Below, in pieces: positions 32,501 to 43,435 of a stretch of 64,000 nt of DNA (the first letter of the stretch is position 1; each line of letters starts with the position of its first letter). The position numbers were made by a program, and so were the translations under genes. Below the pieces are notes generated by a model. The model was given only the letters and a program-made list of their open reading frames with translations. It did no database searches and was not told the origin of the DNA. The DNA is from Lyophyllum atratum (taxonomy: Eukaryota; Basidiomycota; Agaricomycetes; Agaricales; Lyophyllaceae): positions 744,001 to 808,000 of the forward strand of contig JACGCN010000004.1 in assembly GCA_014905825.1 (NCBI GenBank), given 5' to 3'.

Positions 32501-35500
32501 TAGTGACCGTGTTCGTAACTCCTAACCCTAATCCATGGTCTCGTTGGCATATCAGGCTTCTGATAAGATTTGCATGCGTTTTTCGTTTAGCTCGCTCCTC
32601 CTCTGAAATCATGCTATCCTTTTCTAACCATGTATTTGGGTCCTGAGCTATACCTAGTACTTGGCCCGCTGATATAGTGACTGGAAATGTTGAGAAATTC
32701 GAGATGTGAAGCGTGGGATTATCTCGTCGGGTCAAAGTGTCCGGTGAGCCGTACACATCCTCGGTATTCCTATTCGTTGATATTGACCTTTCGATGTATA
32801 CAGTTTCTGATTTGAATGGATAAGTAATGTATACTGGTATCTCTCGAGAAGTTTTAGGCGGGATCGATACTTGCATAGACGAACGTACGCTTCGATCTTT
32901 TAAGCGTCTGACTTGCTTTTTTTTAATATTCTGTCCCAGCCGATGCGCTCTTGTCTTAGCAATCCTGCTAGTGGTATCTGGTCGTGTTCTGATTTTGAAT
33001 GCATGTCCTTCGTCGTCTCTGTATTCCGGAGTGAGGCTTCCCGTCACCTTGATTGATCTTCCCGACTCTCCCAGGACGAGGTAAGTATCTCCTTCATGAT
33101 TCCTAGAAATGGACATTGAATATTGTTCAGTGAAGTCATTCCCGAGGATAAACGGAGTTGTCATTCCCTTAACAACATACGCCTCAACTTCGATCTGCAC
33201 GGGTCCGTCTTCCGTCTCCAAAAATAGATCTAGGACCACGTATCCCGAGATTGTGGCGTTACCCGTTACTTGAATCAAGTTGATTCGCTGACCGGTTCTT
33301 ACTTTAGGGGGTTTTACTAGTGTATCGAGCATCTTTTGTGATATAAGCGTGATATCGGATCCCGAGTCGATGATAACTGGTATGGGTTCGCTATCCCTTC
33401 CGTTAATGGTAGCTGAGACTGTAGTTGCTCTAGCTCCTAGGAATGAACAACCCGGCGGTCTCGCCATGATCCTTTTCAGTCGAATCAATCGTTCCTCCGA
33501 CCTTTCTCCCTCTGCTCGGTAAGCCGTCCTGTTTATATCTCTTGCAAACCGTCTCCGCGATTTCTTATTTAAGGCTGGTTTAAAGAATTTGTTAGAGGTA
33601 AACTTCCTTGAAGTAAGTGGCTTTGTTTGAGTATTGAATGAGTTTGAAGTTGATTGATGGTTCCCCCCCTCCAGTTCCTGTTCATACTCGACTTCCTGAG
33701 TATCGTGGGAAAATGTCTGAAGGGGGTTGTCAAAACCCGAATCCTTCTCGTCGTCTGAAGGTAAGTCGTAATACAATTCATCGTACTCTTCTTGAGCCGT
33801 AATCTCTTCGTCGTCGACCTTAATTAAATTAACTCGCGCCTTTCTGTTTCCCTTCCGCGAATATTTACACTCATTGTCCCAATGTTTACTGCTTCCGCAG
33901 TGTCGACATGGTCGTGCACCTTTATCCTCGGGTGTAGCTCGTGGGGAGACAGTCGAATCGTCCTTAGGAAATTCGGGATTCGATGTTGCTTTACTCCAAC
34001 CCACTAAGTTAGTTCTTGCAGTTTTAAAACCCTGATAGGCTTCCTTCGTATTGTTATTCGATTCTCTGTTGTTATTAGAGTAACCGTAATCCTGCCGCGT
34101 GTACCGATTTCCGTCCATTTTAATAAGATGGTCTTCATAATATTTAACCGCTATCTGGAATTCTTCCAAATCTTCGTACAAATGGGGAGTCAATATTGTA
34201 GTCCAATGTGCTGGTACGTTGCTCATTATCTCGTTAATGATCTCCCTGTCGGTATAGTCATAGACGAGCTCGATCATCTCCCTCTTTCGAATCACGTAGT
34301 CACTTGGGGTCTCTCGAGTATGTCCATAATCTCGATAGTAAGCTTTGTTAGCACGAGCCTTTTGCTTATCCATAAACGATCTGTTCATGTAGTAGGCTCC
34401 AATCGCTTCTCGCAAGGTACCCCAATTCGCTTCTGATTCAGCACGTTTTGCCTTGTGTTGACTATAGTACCACGTTTCAGCACTTCCTTTTAACCGTTGT
34501 GGAACTAATGATCCTAACTGTTGGAATACGGTCTTAGACTGCTCGGAAATAACGTTGATTTTTGTTAACCAACGGCCCAAAGTATCCACATCTCCATCCC
34601 AGTGAGGTATCGTATCAATCTTCAATTTATAATCGAATTGCATTTCACGCTTAACATCGGCCTTACCAATCTCCGAATCTCGTGTTACCTTACTGCCTCG
34701 TTTCTTCGCATCTTTATCAGTTTTTGGAGGTCTGAATGGCTTGCGAGGTGAGGTTCCATCTGAGTCACTACTCCCATCATCAGATGGTCCAGGTGGTCCG
34801 TTACCACGAGATCGTCGTTGGTGCTTCCTCTCATCAGGCTTGTCGGCCTCGTTGTCTGTGTTGTACCCGCTTAACCTTGAACTTCCTGACAGATGGGGAG
34901 GGGTCTCCCGTCCTTTATCAGATCTTTCCCCGAAAAGATCCATCATTCTTCGAGATGCGTTGTTTTGTGTCGGTTTACCAAAAATAGAAGCATTCTGATT
35001 TTTGAATTTTTCTGTCCCTGAGCGAACTCCCGACTGATGATTGCGATATCCCATTCTCGAGATGCTTCCGGGGTCAGCAGGTTCGGTAATCCCTTCCTCA
35101 CGGGTTTCTGATTGATCTTTTTGCTTATCAGATCGCTTAGATCCCGCCTGATCCTTTCTGAACTTGTGATGCGACGCGAGGTGCGCTAGAAACATTTCAA
35201 CCTCCTGCCGGTAGCATGCTCCTACTATTTCGAAATCGTTAGGTATCCAATAGTCGTTCGATTTTCCGATTGGACCCCAAAGAGGTAATGGAGGTACCCC
35301 TTCGCCCGCTATGATAAGTGAATCCCTGGCCTCGTCTCTTCTTCTTTTCAGCTGTAAGTTTAATTCTGTCAAGATCTCTCTTCTAACTGATAGTATGCAA
35401 TGTTCGTTGTCTTCGTACTTCTCTACGAGTGTCAGAACCCTATCAAGTTGGAATAACTCTTCAACAAAAATGAATTTACGCTCGCTTCGACTCAAGATCC

Positions 35501-35915
35501 GAGGGTTGTCGAATGGTATGACTTTCCCCATGACTCTTCCACATGCCAACGCATCCTTTAACCTTAATCGAGCGTTGGTAGACCATTCATCATCTCCGGT
35601 AGCGAAATTCAAGCCAGATTGACACGCGATGAAGTCAACCTTGATATATTGGAATTTATCTTCTTCATATTCGATCCCGTGGACAGGTGCGCTCATAGAA
35701 TATAGTGGAGCGTAATAATTCCAAGGTGGACCATCGGGTGACGGGGGCCTATTGGCAATTGAGGGTGTTCGTGACGGGGGCCTATTAACAACTGAGGGTG
35801 GTCGATCGACTGCATCATTTCTGTCAGAATCTGGAAGAGGGATGTCTCTCGGGATGTTGGATCCTCCGGGTTCAATCAGTTCGGCATTTCGTGAGTTGTT
35901 TGTATTCCTCGGCAT
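29558..35915 (-). CDS. Element B gag-pol, first 2,119 codons (Gag to integrase core)
   Basis: ATG 35915 starts MPRNTNNSRNAEL. Approximate residues: Gag with a classic CCHC knuckle (CRHCGSSKHWDNEC) near 670; aspartic protease (VIIDSGSDITLIS) near 850; reverse transcriptase with LVYIDDIVIF near 1387; RNase H (YSDACDFGLAAIL) near 1535; integrase zinc-binding (HDTPSEAAHGG...CDICQKSK) near 1868; integrase D/D/E (MDFIPELPES, ITDRDTRWKG, PQADGQTEIMNQ) near 1940, 1998 and 2033. The frame is intact until the CTTTC site, then ends by chance in LTR4. The missing C-terminus is at 3733-4333. No stop or frameshift is present, so B was probably functional before the array arrived. Unlike the 6-kb element, protease and knuckle are canonical. 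Confidence 0.95.
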
Positions 35916-35965
35916 ATTCGTAAATCAACGAAGTTTGGTTGATTAATACTCTTGTAGAACGTTTT

Positions 35966-35981
35966 CCGGGTGTGTCCACCA
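35966..35981 (-). other. Primer-binding site of element B
   Basis: Minus-strand TGGTGGACACACCCGG lies one base inside the 5' LTR and is the same as in element A. It indicates tRNA priming. Confidence 0.8.
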
Positions 35982-35982
35982 G

Positions 35983-36850
35983 TGTTATGGTCCAGCGTAA
36001 TTCTGGTGTATTCGTTGAATATACGCGTCTAGGATTTGTACTACTAGATAGTCTTAAGTAGTTTGTAGTGAATCCTAGATATCTCCGATAAAATTGTACT
36101 TAAAGTCGTTCTAAAGAGTTTAAAACCGTAAATACTTATCGTTGACTTGAGGATACTAGCGCGTAGCAATAGTATACGTTCCCAAGATAAAATTATCAAT
36201 AGCGCGAAGCAATATTGATGATTTCAATGATAAGTCTTTAAGAATCTAAAATTCTTTAATGGAACTGAGTTCACACAATGTTATTGGGGTAAAAAAGGTG
36301 ATCTTATTCATGCTACTACTGTAGTTTATATACCCTACTAGCTTCGGTCTCGGGCATGCCTTGTCCGAGGCCGAACACGCGCGGTGCATCCTTTGAATCG
36401 CGCCTTTACCTTGCGTTCGGGGATTTCGGCGTGATGCGCGTGTTTTACCACGAGTCCGGCGATTCCCCGAATCTCAGGTTGTTTGTCAATACCATGTTTG
36501 GCTCGGCTTTCTCGGTGTTGCCAGTTGGCTGAGTTGGATCGTCGCGCATACGTCACGTTGCTGGTACCTGCTGAACACTCTTGTTTGGCAATGTCGTGTT
36601 TGGTTCGGCTTTCTCGGCATTGCACTTGGCTGAGTTAGATCAATGACTCTGCTTGCGCCGCTACTCTAGTCTGTAGATAACGAAGGTAGCACTTTGTAAT
36701 GAAGTCGTAATGGTAAACATAGTGAGAATGGAGACGAAATGATAACTCCTTTAAAAGTACATGTGAAGTGATAAACGAAATATGAAACCTTTGTGAGTAG
36801 AAACTGGAGGTAAATGGCGAGTAAGTAACAATGTACGCTACACCACAACA
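35983..36850 (-). repeat. 5' LTR of element B (868 bp)
   Basis: It is the same length as 1735-2602 and I saw no difference. As the 5' LTR it is the expected promoter: TATA complement near 36325-36332 with a CGG-N11-CCG palindrome at 36343-36375 just upstream in element sense. Confidence 0.95.
36343..36375. promoter_or_regulatory. Palindrome with CGG-N11-CCG in 5' LTR of B
   Basis: Same site as at 2095-2127. CGG and CCG half-sites are 11 bases apart, directly upstream of the TATA box of the LTR that would drive transcription. Confidence 0.5.
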
Positions 36851-36855
36851 GTCAT
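36851..36855. repeat. Target-site duplication GTCAT, right copy (element B)
   Basis: Matches 1730-1734 and ends the element. Confidence 0.95.
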
Positions 36856-37364
36856 CCAGGCGCTGGGTGTCGGTTTTGTTACCACTGAGCGTCTCGCGCC
36901 ACCTGAGGGAGGCGGAGTTGCCGGCGGTGTCGAGCCCGGCGGCGTCGGCAAGGTGTTCCTGCGCCTTGGTGACGAGGTTGCGGAGGGCGATGAAATCGAG
37001 CTGGATGAGGACACGGATGTCAGCGGTGAGGCGAGCGCAGGCAGAGGTGTGCACGACGTACCGGGTTCCGGGCTTCGTTTGCCTGCCTCAGCTCCTCGAC
37101 CGCCGCGTTGAGCTTCCGAGTCTGCTCCTCGAACTCGTCTGTGAGCTCACCGTGGGCCGACTGGATGCGCTCCGCCCATGCCTCGATCGACGCTTCCGAT
37201 GTCGTGAGAGTCTTGATCTGGTTGGTCTGCTTGGATATTTGCCGGTCGCGCTCCCCGACGAGGTCGTGGCGCTGACTGAAGACCTCCATAAGGCGGTTGA
37301 AGCGAGCATCCTGGGACTGATTGATCTCCTCAAGCCGCTCGACCTTCCGATTGAGCTGCGCGAT

Positions 37365-37530
37365 CTCCTTCCCCTGCACCTCGATCACCCCCTCAAGCCG
37401 CACGATCTCCTTCCCCTGCACCTCGATCACCCCCTCAAGCCGCGCGATCTCCTTCCCCTGCACCCCGATCTCCTTCCCCTGCACCTCGAGCACCCCCTTG
37501 AGCTGCACGATCTCCTTCCCCTGCACCTCG
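37365..37530 (-). repeat. 42-bp tandem repeats inside the coiled-coil exon
   Basis: Units begin CTCCTTCCCCTGCACCTCGA in plus orientation and recur every 42 bp (14 codons), with one shortened unit. They encode two heptads each, so copy number can change without breaking the coiled-coil register. Confidence 0.8.
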
Positions 37531-37984
37531 AACTTCCCCTTGTGATCCTGCATCATGTCGTTGTACACCTCCTCCCAGTTCTTTACGTGGTTCTTTGCAG
37601 CTCTCACCTCCTGGTTCTTCATCTGGATTAACGTTAACACATCGGCCTGCCGTTTTGCTGCGGCTGCATCTGCGGCTGCGGCCGCGCCAGGGACTGGCGG
37701 CAAGAAAGCGTATAGATTCGCTGGCGGCGTGTCAGATAGGTCAGAGTCGTCGGAGAGTTCTGTAGGAGACATATTAATTGAGCAAGGAAATAGAGAGGGG
37801 AGTAGTTGCACGACGCACCAGATGTAACCACAATCCGAGTATCGCCGTTGCGGACGGCGGCTTTGCGCTCCGCGGATAACTCTCGAGAGATGGCTTCCCG
37901 GCGAGGATCAACACAAACCACCTCTGATCTGATTGGCTGCTGAAACGCCCTCACAATTTCCACGGACTCAACACTTGCCCAAGT

Positions 37985-39490
37985 CCCTCAAATTACGCCT
38001 CGCCATATCGGGGGCTGGTTTTAGGAGCCTGACCATAGACTATCAAGCCCGACAACATGAGATTGACTTCGTCTTCACGCCGTATTATGGAACAGCAAAT
38101 CTCAATTTCGCTGCGGCCCAGAAAACCCTTGCCTTGACCTACAAGAACACGGTATTGAAGTTTGAGAGGAACAACACCAAGACCAGCGGACTAGATCCTA
38201 CTGCAGTCAGGGCGGCCCAGAATGGGTTCCCGCAGACTTTTACTGCCGATCCTCAACTTCCCATTGCCTCGAACTCTCTCCCGCATCTCGTCCTTGACGT
38301 GGAGGGTATCGTGTCAAATAGTGATGGAACGTAAGGATCCCTCCCTACTTGCCTTCCAGAATCCCATGATCAAGCCGCGCTTGCTCGCAGATTTTGGATC
38401 AGCGACGAGTATGGACCTTACATCTACCGATATTCAGCAGATGGGAAACTGATTCAAACGATCCAACCACCTAATGCATTTCTTCCGCGCGACTCGTCTG
38501 GCGCATTGCAGTTTACATCAGACACTGACCCGAAGACTGGCCGAGCGGGCAATAAAGGTACATATACATGGAACCTCCTTCGCGGGTTGCTTTTGATTTG
38601 ACGGTTGGCTAGGCTTCGAGGGCCTGACCATTGACCGAACCAACAACATTTTGTATGCAATGCTCCAATCAGCGACAATCCAGGACGGGGGCGGTGACAA
38701 AAGCACCTCTCGCCATACACGCCTTGTCGCCTATAATGTTTCCGACCCCCTCGTTCGACCATCTCTAGTGGGAGATGGGTCGTCCCTCTTCCATTGAGCT
38801 CAAAAGGGAACACACTGGGCTGTAGTGAGATTCACTTCGTGAGCCCTGGTGTGTTCCTAGCACTATCCAGGGATGGCGATGGTCGTGGGGGTGATGATAC
38901 CAACTCGAAGTACAAGTGAGCATCCACATGGAACGTCCGGGGGCTCTCATCATGATGACTCTGTTGCAGACAAGCAGAACTTTTCTCCCTTGTGGGAGCC
39001 ACTGACATCCATGGCACGAAGTATGACGATCCTGCGACGCCAGTCGCGCCTGGTGGTAAACTAGTCTCCAGCATCAAGCCCGCAACCTACCTTTCGTTTG
39101 TCAGCTACGTAGAAACCAACGGCCTCGCACGCTTCGGGCTTCATAATGGTAAGCCTTGCGTATTGTTGGATGCCTGATGATAACTCACTCCGAGTTTCCA
39201 GGCAAGCCGGACGACTAGACGCTTGTTGACGCGAAGTGGGAGTCGTTGGTCTTGGCTTCAGTAGGAGAACCCGCCTACCCTGACGACTTCTTCCTGTTCA
39301 CCGCGGTATGTACTGACTTTATGAACCATTATAAGGGAGTAGGCTGACATGTCTGTTGTAGGCGGACAACGACTTTATCAGCACAGACGGCGTGTCCCTT
39401 GATGTTCCATTCAACGCTGGCTTGGACGTCGACAACCAGTTCCTGGTCTACAGGGTAACGTTTCCAGGAGCAGCTAAATACCATGTATAG
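37985..39490 (+). pseudogene. Phytase-like (esterase-like activity of phytase) gene, decayed
   Basis: Conserved blocks read YQARQHEIDFVFTPYYGTANL, FWISDEYGPYIYRYSADGK, GFEGLTIDRTNN, GATDIHGTKYDD and GLDVDNQFLVYRVTFPG. These are typical of secreted beta-propeller proteins of the phytase-like family (PF13449). Five short introns fit: 38331-38390, 38558-38612, 38916-38969, 39149-39201 and 39306-39361. Three defects are seen. The N-terminal part with start and signal peptide is missing. One base is lost near 38775, where VGEWVVPL is expected. A TAG at 39216-39218 stands where a Lys-type codon is expected after GKPDD. The final stop is at 39488. It is most likely dead; sequencing error cannot explain the lost 5' end. 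Confidence 0.8.
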
Positions 39491-39936
39491 GCAACTCCTT
39501 TCGAAATCGGCTTAGGGACGTTGATTCGGATCTAGCATGCATATAGTACTGGAAAACACACTATTTCGAGAGCCCAGTCTTAAGGTCAAGCTAGTCAAAA
39601 GTAATCAAGTACGCACAGAATACAACTCGTTTGCGCTTACAAGTTATGTACCGTCAGACTTCGACTCCGACACTTTAGTCGATCCAAAGCATAGGTGCAG
39701 CAACTACGTGCTGCACCTATGATCTGTGCACCATAGCGGAATGGCAGTTTGCCCACTCGCCGAAACAATGTTGCAAATACTGCGGTTGTTTCTGGGCTCA
39801 TCGAAAAGGGATATGTATAAATTACATGAGGGTGATCCGTATATGCGTATGCGTTGAAGTTGTTCGAAATGATAATGCAGGTGGTATGTGGAGACGAAAA
39901 CGACACTGAATGGAAAGAAAACCGGAAGCACGAAGG
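39491..39936. other. Intergenic stretch between the phytase-like pseudogene and the SUN gene
   Basis: No convincing gene. It holds the strong hairpin at 39690-39721 and the presumed 3' end of the SUN-domain transcript. Confidence 0.6.
39690..39721. repeat. Perfect 13-bp inverted repeat
   Basis: CATAGGTGCAGCA and TGCTGCACCTATG flank the loop ACTACG. No coding or transposon context explains it. Confidence 0.7.
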
Positions 39937-42900
39937 TCAATGTTCATTACCAGCCGCAGAGAAAGCCATTGGAGGCCCCCCTGTCCCCGTCTCCGGCTTG
40001 AAATCCCAGTCCCCCTCCCCTTCCTCAAAATCCGTATCCGTGTCCACCCACTGATCGATCTCACTCTCTTCTGGCGGCTTAAACGTAACCGGCCTCGACC
40101 GCCTCTCACCCCTCTCATCCCCCTTCCTCGGCGACCATAGCCCATCCACCATAACCCCATCACTCCCATCTCTTTCCTTCTCCTCTTTCATATTTTCCCT
40201 GCGCGCCCAAAACGGACCAGTTGCAAACACATCCACCACCTCATTCTCCCTCTCCCCTCTTGCCCGCCTTCGCTTCGCGTCCCCATCCCCGTTCCTCACC
40301 TCATGGAGATGCGCCGTCCGTGCCCATTTCCTGGCGCTTTTATGTGTCGAACCCGGGACCACCGGGCCACTTCCAGCGCCCAGGCCTTGCGAGTTCGAGC
40401 GTTGCAAACGCGGCCTATGCGACGGAGTGGGAGTCGAAGGTGGTCGTGGGACGTGCTGGTGTTGGCGGGCGCCGCTGCGCATGGACGGGGTGCGCGACCG
40501 GGGGTTCGGCCATGGTTGAACCCGCGCGTCGCTTGATATCGACCGTGTATTTATACTCATGGCTTTCAGGGGCATCTTCTCTTGTGCCCGCTCCGTAGAC
40601 GGGAACGCGACTTTCACATTATCTTATCCCGTCTAGTCAGAACCCTCTCTGAAAAGCGAAAAAAATCGAAGTAGGCGTACCATGATCCAGATTGACGGGC
40701 AGTGGCCGTGCGGCCTGCGGATGCGGCTTGAGCACATCGCGCCCGTCACTTCCACTCCGCCCTCGCCTCGTGAAGCGTGATGTCCACTCCCCGCTGAAGC
40801 TCAGGTGGCGTTTCCCCCACTCCCTCATGGACCTATTGAGTTGCACCGGCTGTTGGTCGCCTCTGGAGCCGCGCGTGAGACCCATAAATACGAGCACAGC
40901 GAGAAGCAGACAGAGCTGAGCGATGCCTAGGCGTTTCTCTAGGACAATCTACAAGATGCCATCATTATAATAGGTTCAGGGAGCATTTCGAAGAGTAAGG
41001 TGCATACCTCGTCGGAGAGATACTCGACACGTGCCATGAGTTCGCCATAATCCATCTGCAACTGCTGTTGCCGCTTCTCCCAATCGCGGACTGTTCGCTG
41101 ATACGTTTGGCTTTGTGCTCTGCCCTATCAGACATTCAGCGCCATTGTCGTGAGGGCACGGGTCGCGAAAAACTCACAATACCCTCGAGTCGTCCAACGT
41201 CCTCGGCAACTCTTCTTAGTACCTCCCGCACGCCGCTTGTCTGCTGCTCGACATAGCGCGCATACAGGGTATGGTTTCCTTCGAGTGCTGTCAGGCGGTT
41301 CATGATGGTACGATAGATGGATTCGCCTCCCGTCGTCACATGAGGCGAGGGAGCTGCAGATACAGACACCACCACGGAAGGTGCTATTGAGGTAGTAATT
41401 GTAGTTGTCGCAGCCTTGACTATAGTGGTCGTCTGAGACCCGTTAGTTGCCGCTGCCTTGGGGATCGAGGAGCTAGAGCCATTCAAGGAGATGGCGCCCG
41501 ACGGATGTGATTTGTGTGTTGCCACTTGTGTTGATGAGACATTTGACTGCTGGGCCGTGGATGAGATATCGGTAGCCGATGGCGGTACGGCGGAGGATGA
41601 GGAAACAGGAACGGAACGCGTCGTACGCAAGGAGTCGTGAGTCTGGTTGTCCGCCAACACGGACAATGGTGATGCAATTGGCTTGGTTTCGGGTGTTTTG
41701 GATAGGATTGCAAGTTCAGCAGGAGATTGAATGGACACAGGGGACCGAGGCGAATCCGATAATGGAGAAATTGAAGTCGGAGTAGCGTCCTTCGTGTCAA
41801 TAGGAATAGCCATCGGGCTCTCGGTAGCATCACTATCTGCAGGAGCGTGACCCGTGGATGATAGGTTCGCCGAAGATGCAATAGTTGTAGGACCGTGACT
41901 TTCAGTCAAGATTTCTGGCGCATCCCCAGGTATTGGCTGCTCGACCACAGCCTCTGCCGGTGTCAACGGCGGGTGAACGCTATCGTTGACGGTGGTCTCC
42001 AGCTTCTCTCGGCTCTCTTGTTCCCAGGTGTCCCTTTTCCATTGCTCGAGATGTGTAAGTCCGTAAACACGCAGAAGAGACACCGGGCAATAGTATTCGT
42101 TTCCATAATGGGAGAGAAACTCGATACGAATGTAGCGATAGAAATCGCGGAGAGAGTCAGGCGGGTGGAATGACTGCAATGAGAAAGCTCAGCAGGAGTC
42201 ATCTGCACATCCGGTTCGACGCACCTGTACTCCACGGACATTCTTGGCTCGATATGTGCCCGCGTCGGTCCACGCTTCCTCCCTCGTAATCTCAGTTTTT
42301 GCCACACTAATGCGGAAGTCCTTGAATATCCCGCTGAAGAACTCAAAGTTCGCCAGCTGTACGGTATCGATCCTGATATCCTCGCAGAGCTCTACAACCA
42401 CGAACTGCTTCTCCTTCTTCGGAGAGTTACATGGACTGAGCATGTACCTGTCGCGTTTCGACGATAGGATAGAGGATGTGGACTTGGCTGAGCGGTGTGA
42501 CAACTGGACGCGGGCAGAGCACTCGAGACTGGCATAGTTGTACCGGTCGATTATGGGCACCTTAACCTGCGGTGGCGGGGCTTCCATTTTCGGAGACTTG
42601 GACATGTCGTCAACGTCCGCTACTTCTCCTGTGCCCAGAATGTCCTGGGATACGATTGTCGTATTGTTCCCATTGCCACCATCCCCAGACACCTTTCCGT
42701 TGATATTGGGGGTAGAGCGATTAACGGCTTCCCGTTCCTTGGCCCGTTCCTTTTCCTGCTGCACAGACTGTTTCTGCTTCCACTCTTCGAACGAGAGCAG
42801 CACCTCATCCTCCAGAGGTTCGAGTGGCTGCAAGGGCTTGAGACAGCAAACCGGAAGATCCGGTTTGCGTGGAATCTGTGCCGCGATGGCTTTGAATGGG

Positions 42901-42989
42901 TCGTTAGAGGACGTCGGGGGAGAAGCGAATACGGGAGACGCCCAGACAAATGCCGCCAGAGCCACGGGGAGCAATTGGAGTGGTAGCAT
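39937..42989 (-). CDS. SUN-domain (Slp1/Opt-like) ER membrane protein
   Basis: Exons: 42989-42225, 42173-41178, 41124-41008, 40948-40681 and 40622-39937 (943 aa). ATG 42989 gives a clean signal peptide (MLPLQLLPVALAAFVWASPVFA region); the upstream extension lacks an ATG. The SUN domain (about residues 135-310) shows YNYASLECSARV, FVVVELCEDIRIDTVQLAN, FFSGIFKDFRISV and, across intron 1, FYRYIRIEFLSHYGNEYYCPVS. A Ser/Thr-rich region, a coiled coil (SQTYQRTVRDWEKRQQQ) and one membrane segment (RLGIAQLCLLLAVLVFMGL) follow, then a basic and finally acidic tail. Slp1/Opt relatives act in the ER lumen in folding of membrane proteins. The last intron (40623-40680) ends in AAG; without it the protein stops at 40637 and the tail ORF would be orphaned. 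Confidence 0.85.
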
Positions 42990-43435
42990 GGTGGTTCCAG
43001 TCAAGGAATCAGCACTGCGCCACTATCTCCACTAGTAGAATGACAGGGTCAACGCCGAGCTAATGAGAAGAGTGTAGACCGTCGAGGGCAGAGAATTGGA
43101 CACGTCTGCACCGGTGAAGCGCCTAATAATATCCTCAGGTCCACATGCCGGAGTTGCGGCCCGGCAAAGGTTCGGAGGCTAAAACCAACGTCACAGCATG
43201 GGGTATAATTCATAGACCTCTAATTAATCACAGCATGTTAGTAGCTAGGTCTTCCGTCCACCTCTAGTAGCACAACAACAGAACAAAACCCCATCCTATA
43301 TAGTATGTATGTATGTATACCGCAAAAAACTAGTAATAGCACTGTAGACCTGATAGTGAGAAATATTTGTAAAAGATATCAACATGGCTGAACGCTGTAA
43401 ATCGTGTGTGTTGTAAATCGTGTGTGTACTTTTGA
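42990..43435. other. Intergenic stretch with a short ATGT repeat
   Basis: This is the upstream region of the SUN gene and the 3' end of the next minus-strand gene. It holds a short (ATGT)n run near 43304-43317. No ORF is supported. Confidence 0.5.

Larger units (their letters stand above)
1735..36850 (-). mobile_element. Element B: full-length Ty3/gypsy retrotransposon, split by a nested array
   Basis: The element is bounded by 868-bp LTRs in which I saw no difference, and by GTCAT on both sides. In minus-strand order it carries LTR, PBS (35981-35966), gag-pol (35915 onward), a 3' accessory ORF (3609-2626), PPT and LTR. A 25.2-kb array with its own CTTTC duplication (4329-4333 and 29558-29562) interrupts gag-pol. 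Without the array, B is about 9.9 kb with a continuous 2317-aa gag-pol frame. Matching LTRs and intact frames point to a recent insertion. Pol order (RT, RNase H, integrase, then a chromodomain-like C-terminus) places it in the chromovirus branch of Metaviridae. Confidence 0.93.
36851..37772 (-). pseudogene. Coiled-coil host gene, 5' part, disrupted by elements A and B
   Basis: Exon 1 is 37772-37062 and exon 2 begins 37000. The 61-nt intron (37001-37061) has a GTACGT donor, CTGAC branch and CAG acceptor. Exon 2 is cut at 36851 by element B, continues at 1729-1628, and is cut again by element A. About 321 codons are visible. The start MSPTELSDDSDLS was chosen because the longer frame to 37811 begins with a non-ATG codon. 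The product has an Ala-rich linker, then a long coiled coil with about four 14-residue repeats of the type EGVIEVQGKEI. No enzymatic domain is seen; a structural or scaffold role is only a guess. Truncation makes the allele probably null. Confidence 0.8.

Noticed and set aside
37365..37530. CRISPR-like direct repeats
   Set aside because: The 42-bp units are contiguous, in frame and have no unique spacers; they encode coiled-coil heptads.
40637..40897. Separate small gene downstream of SUN
   Set aside because: Its start is not ATG and it is the membrane-anchor exon of the SUN gene, joined through the 40949-41007 intron.
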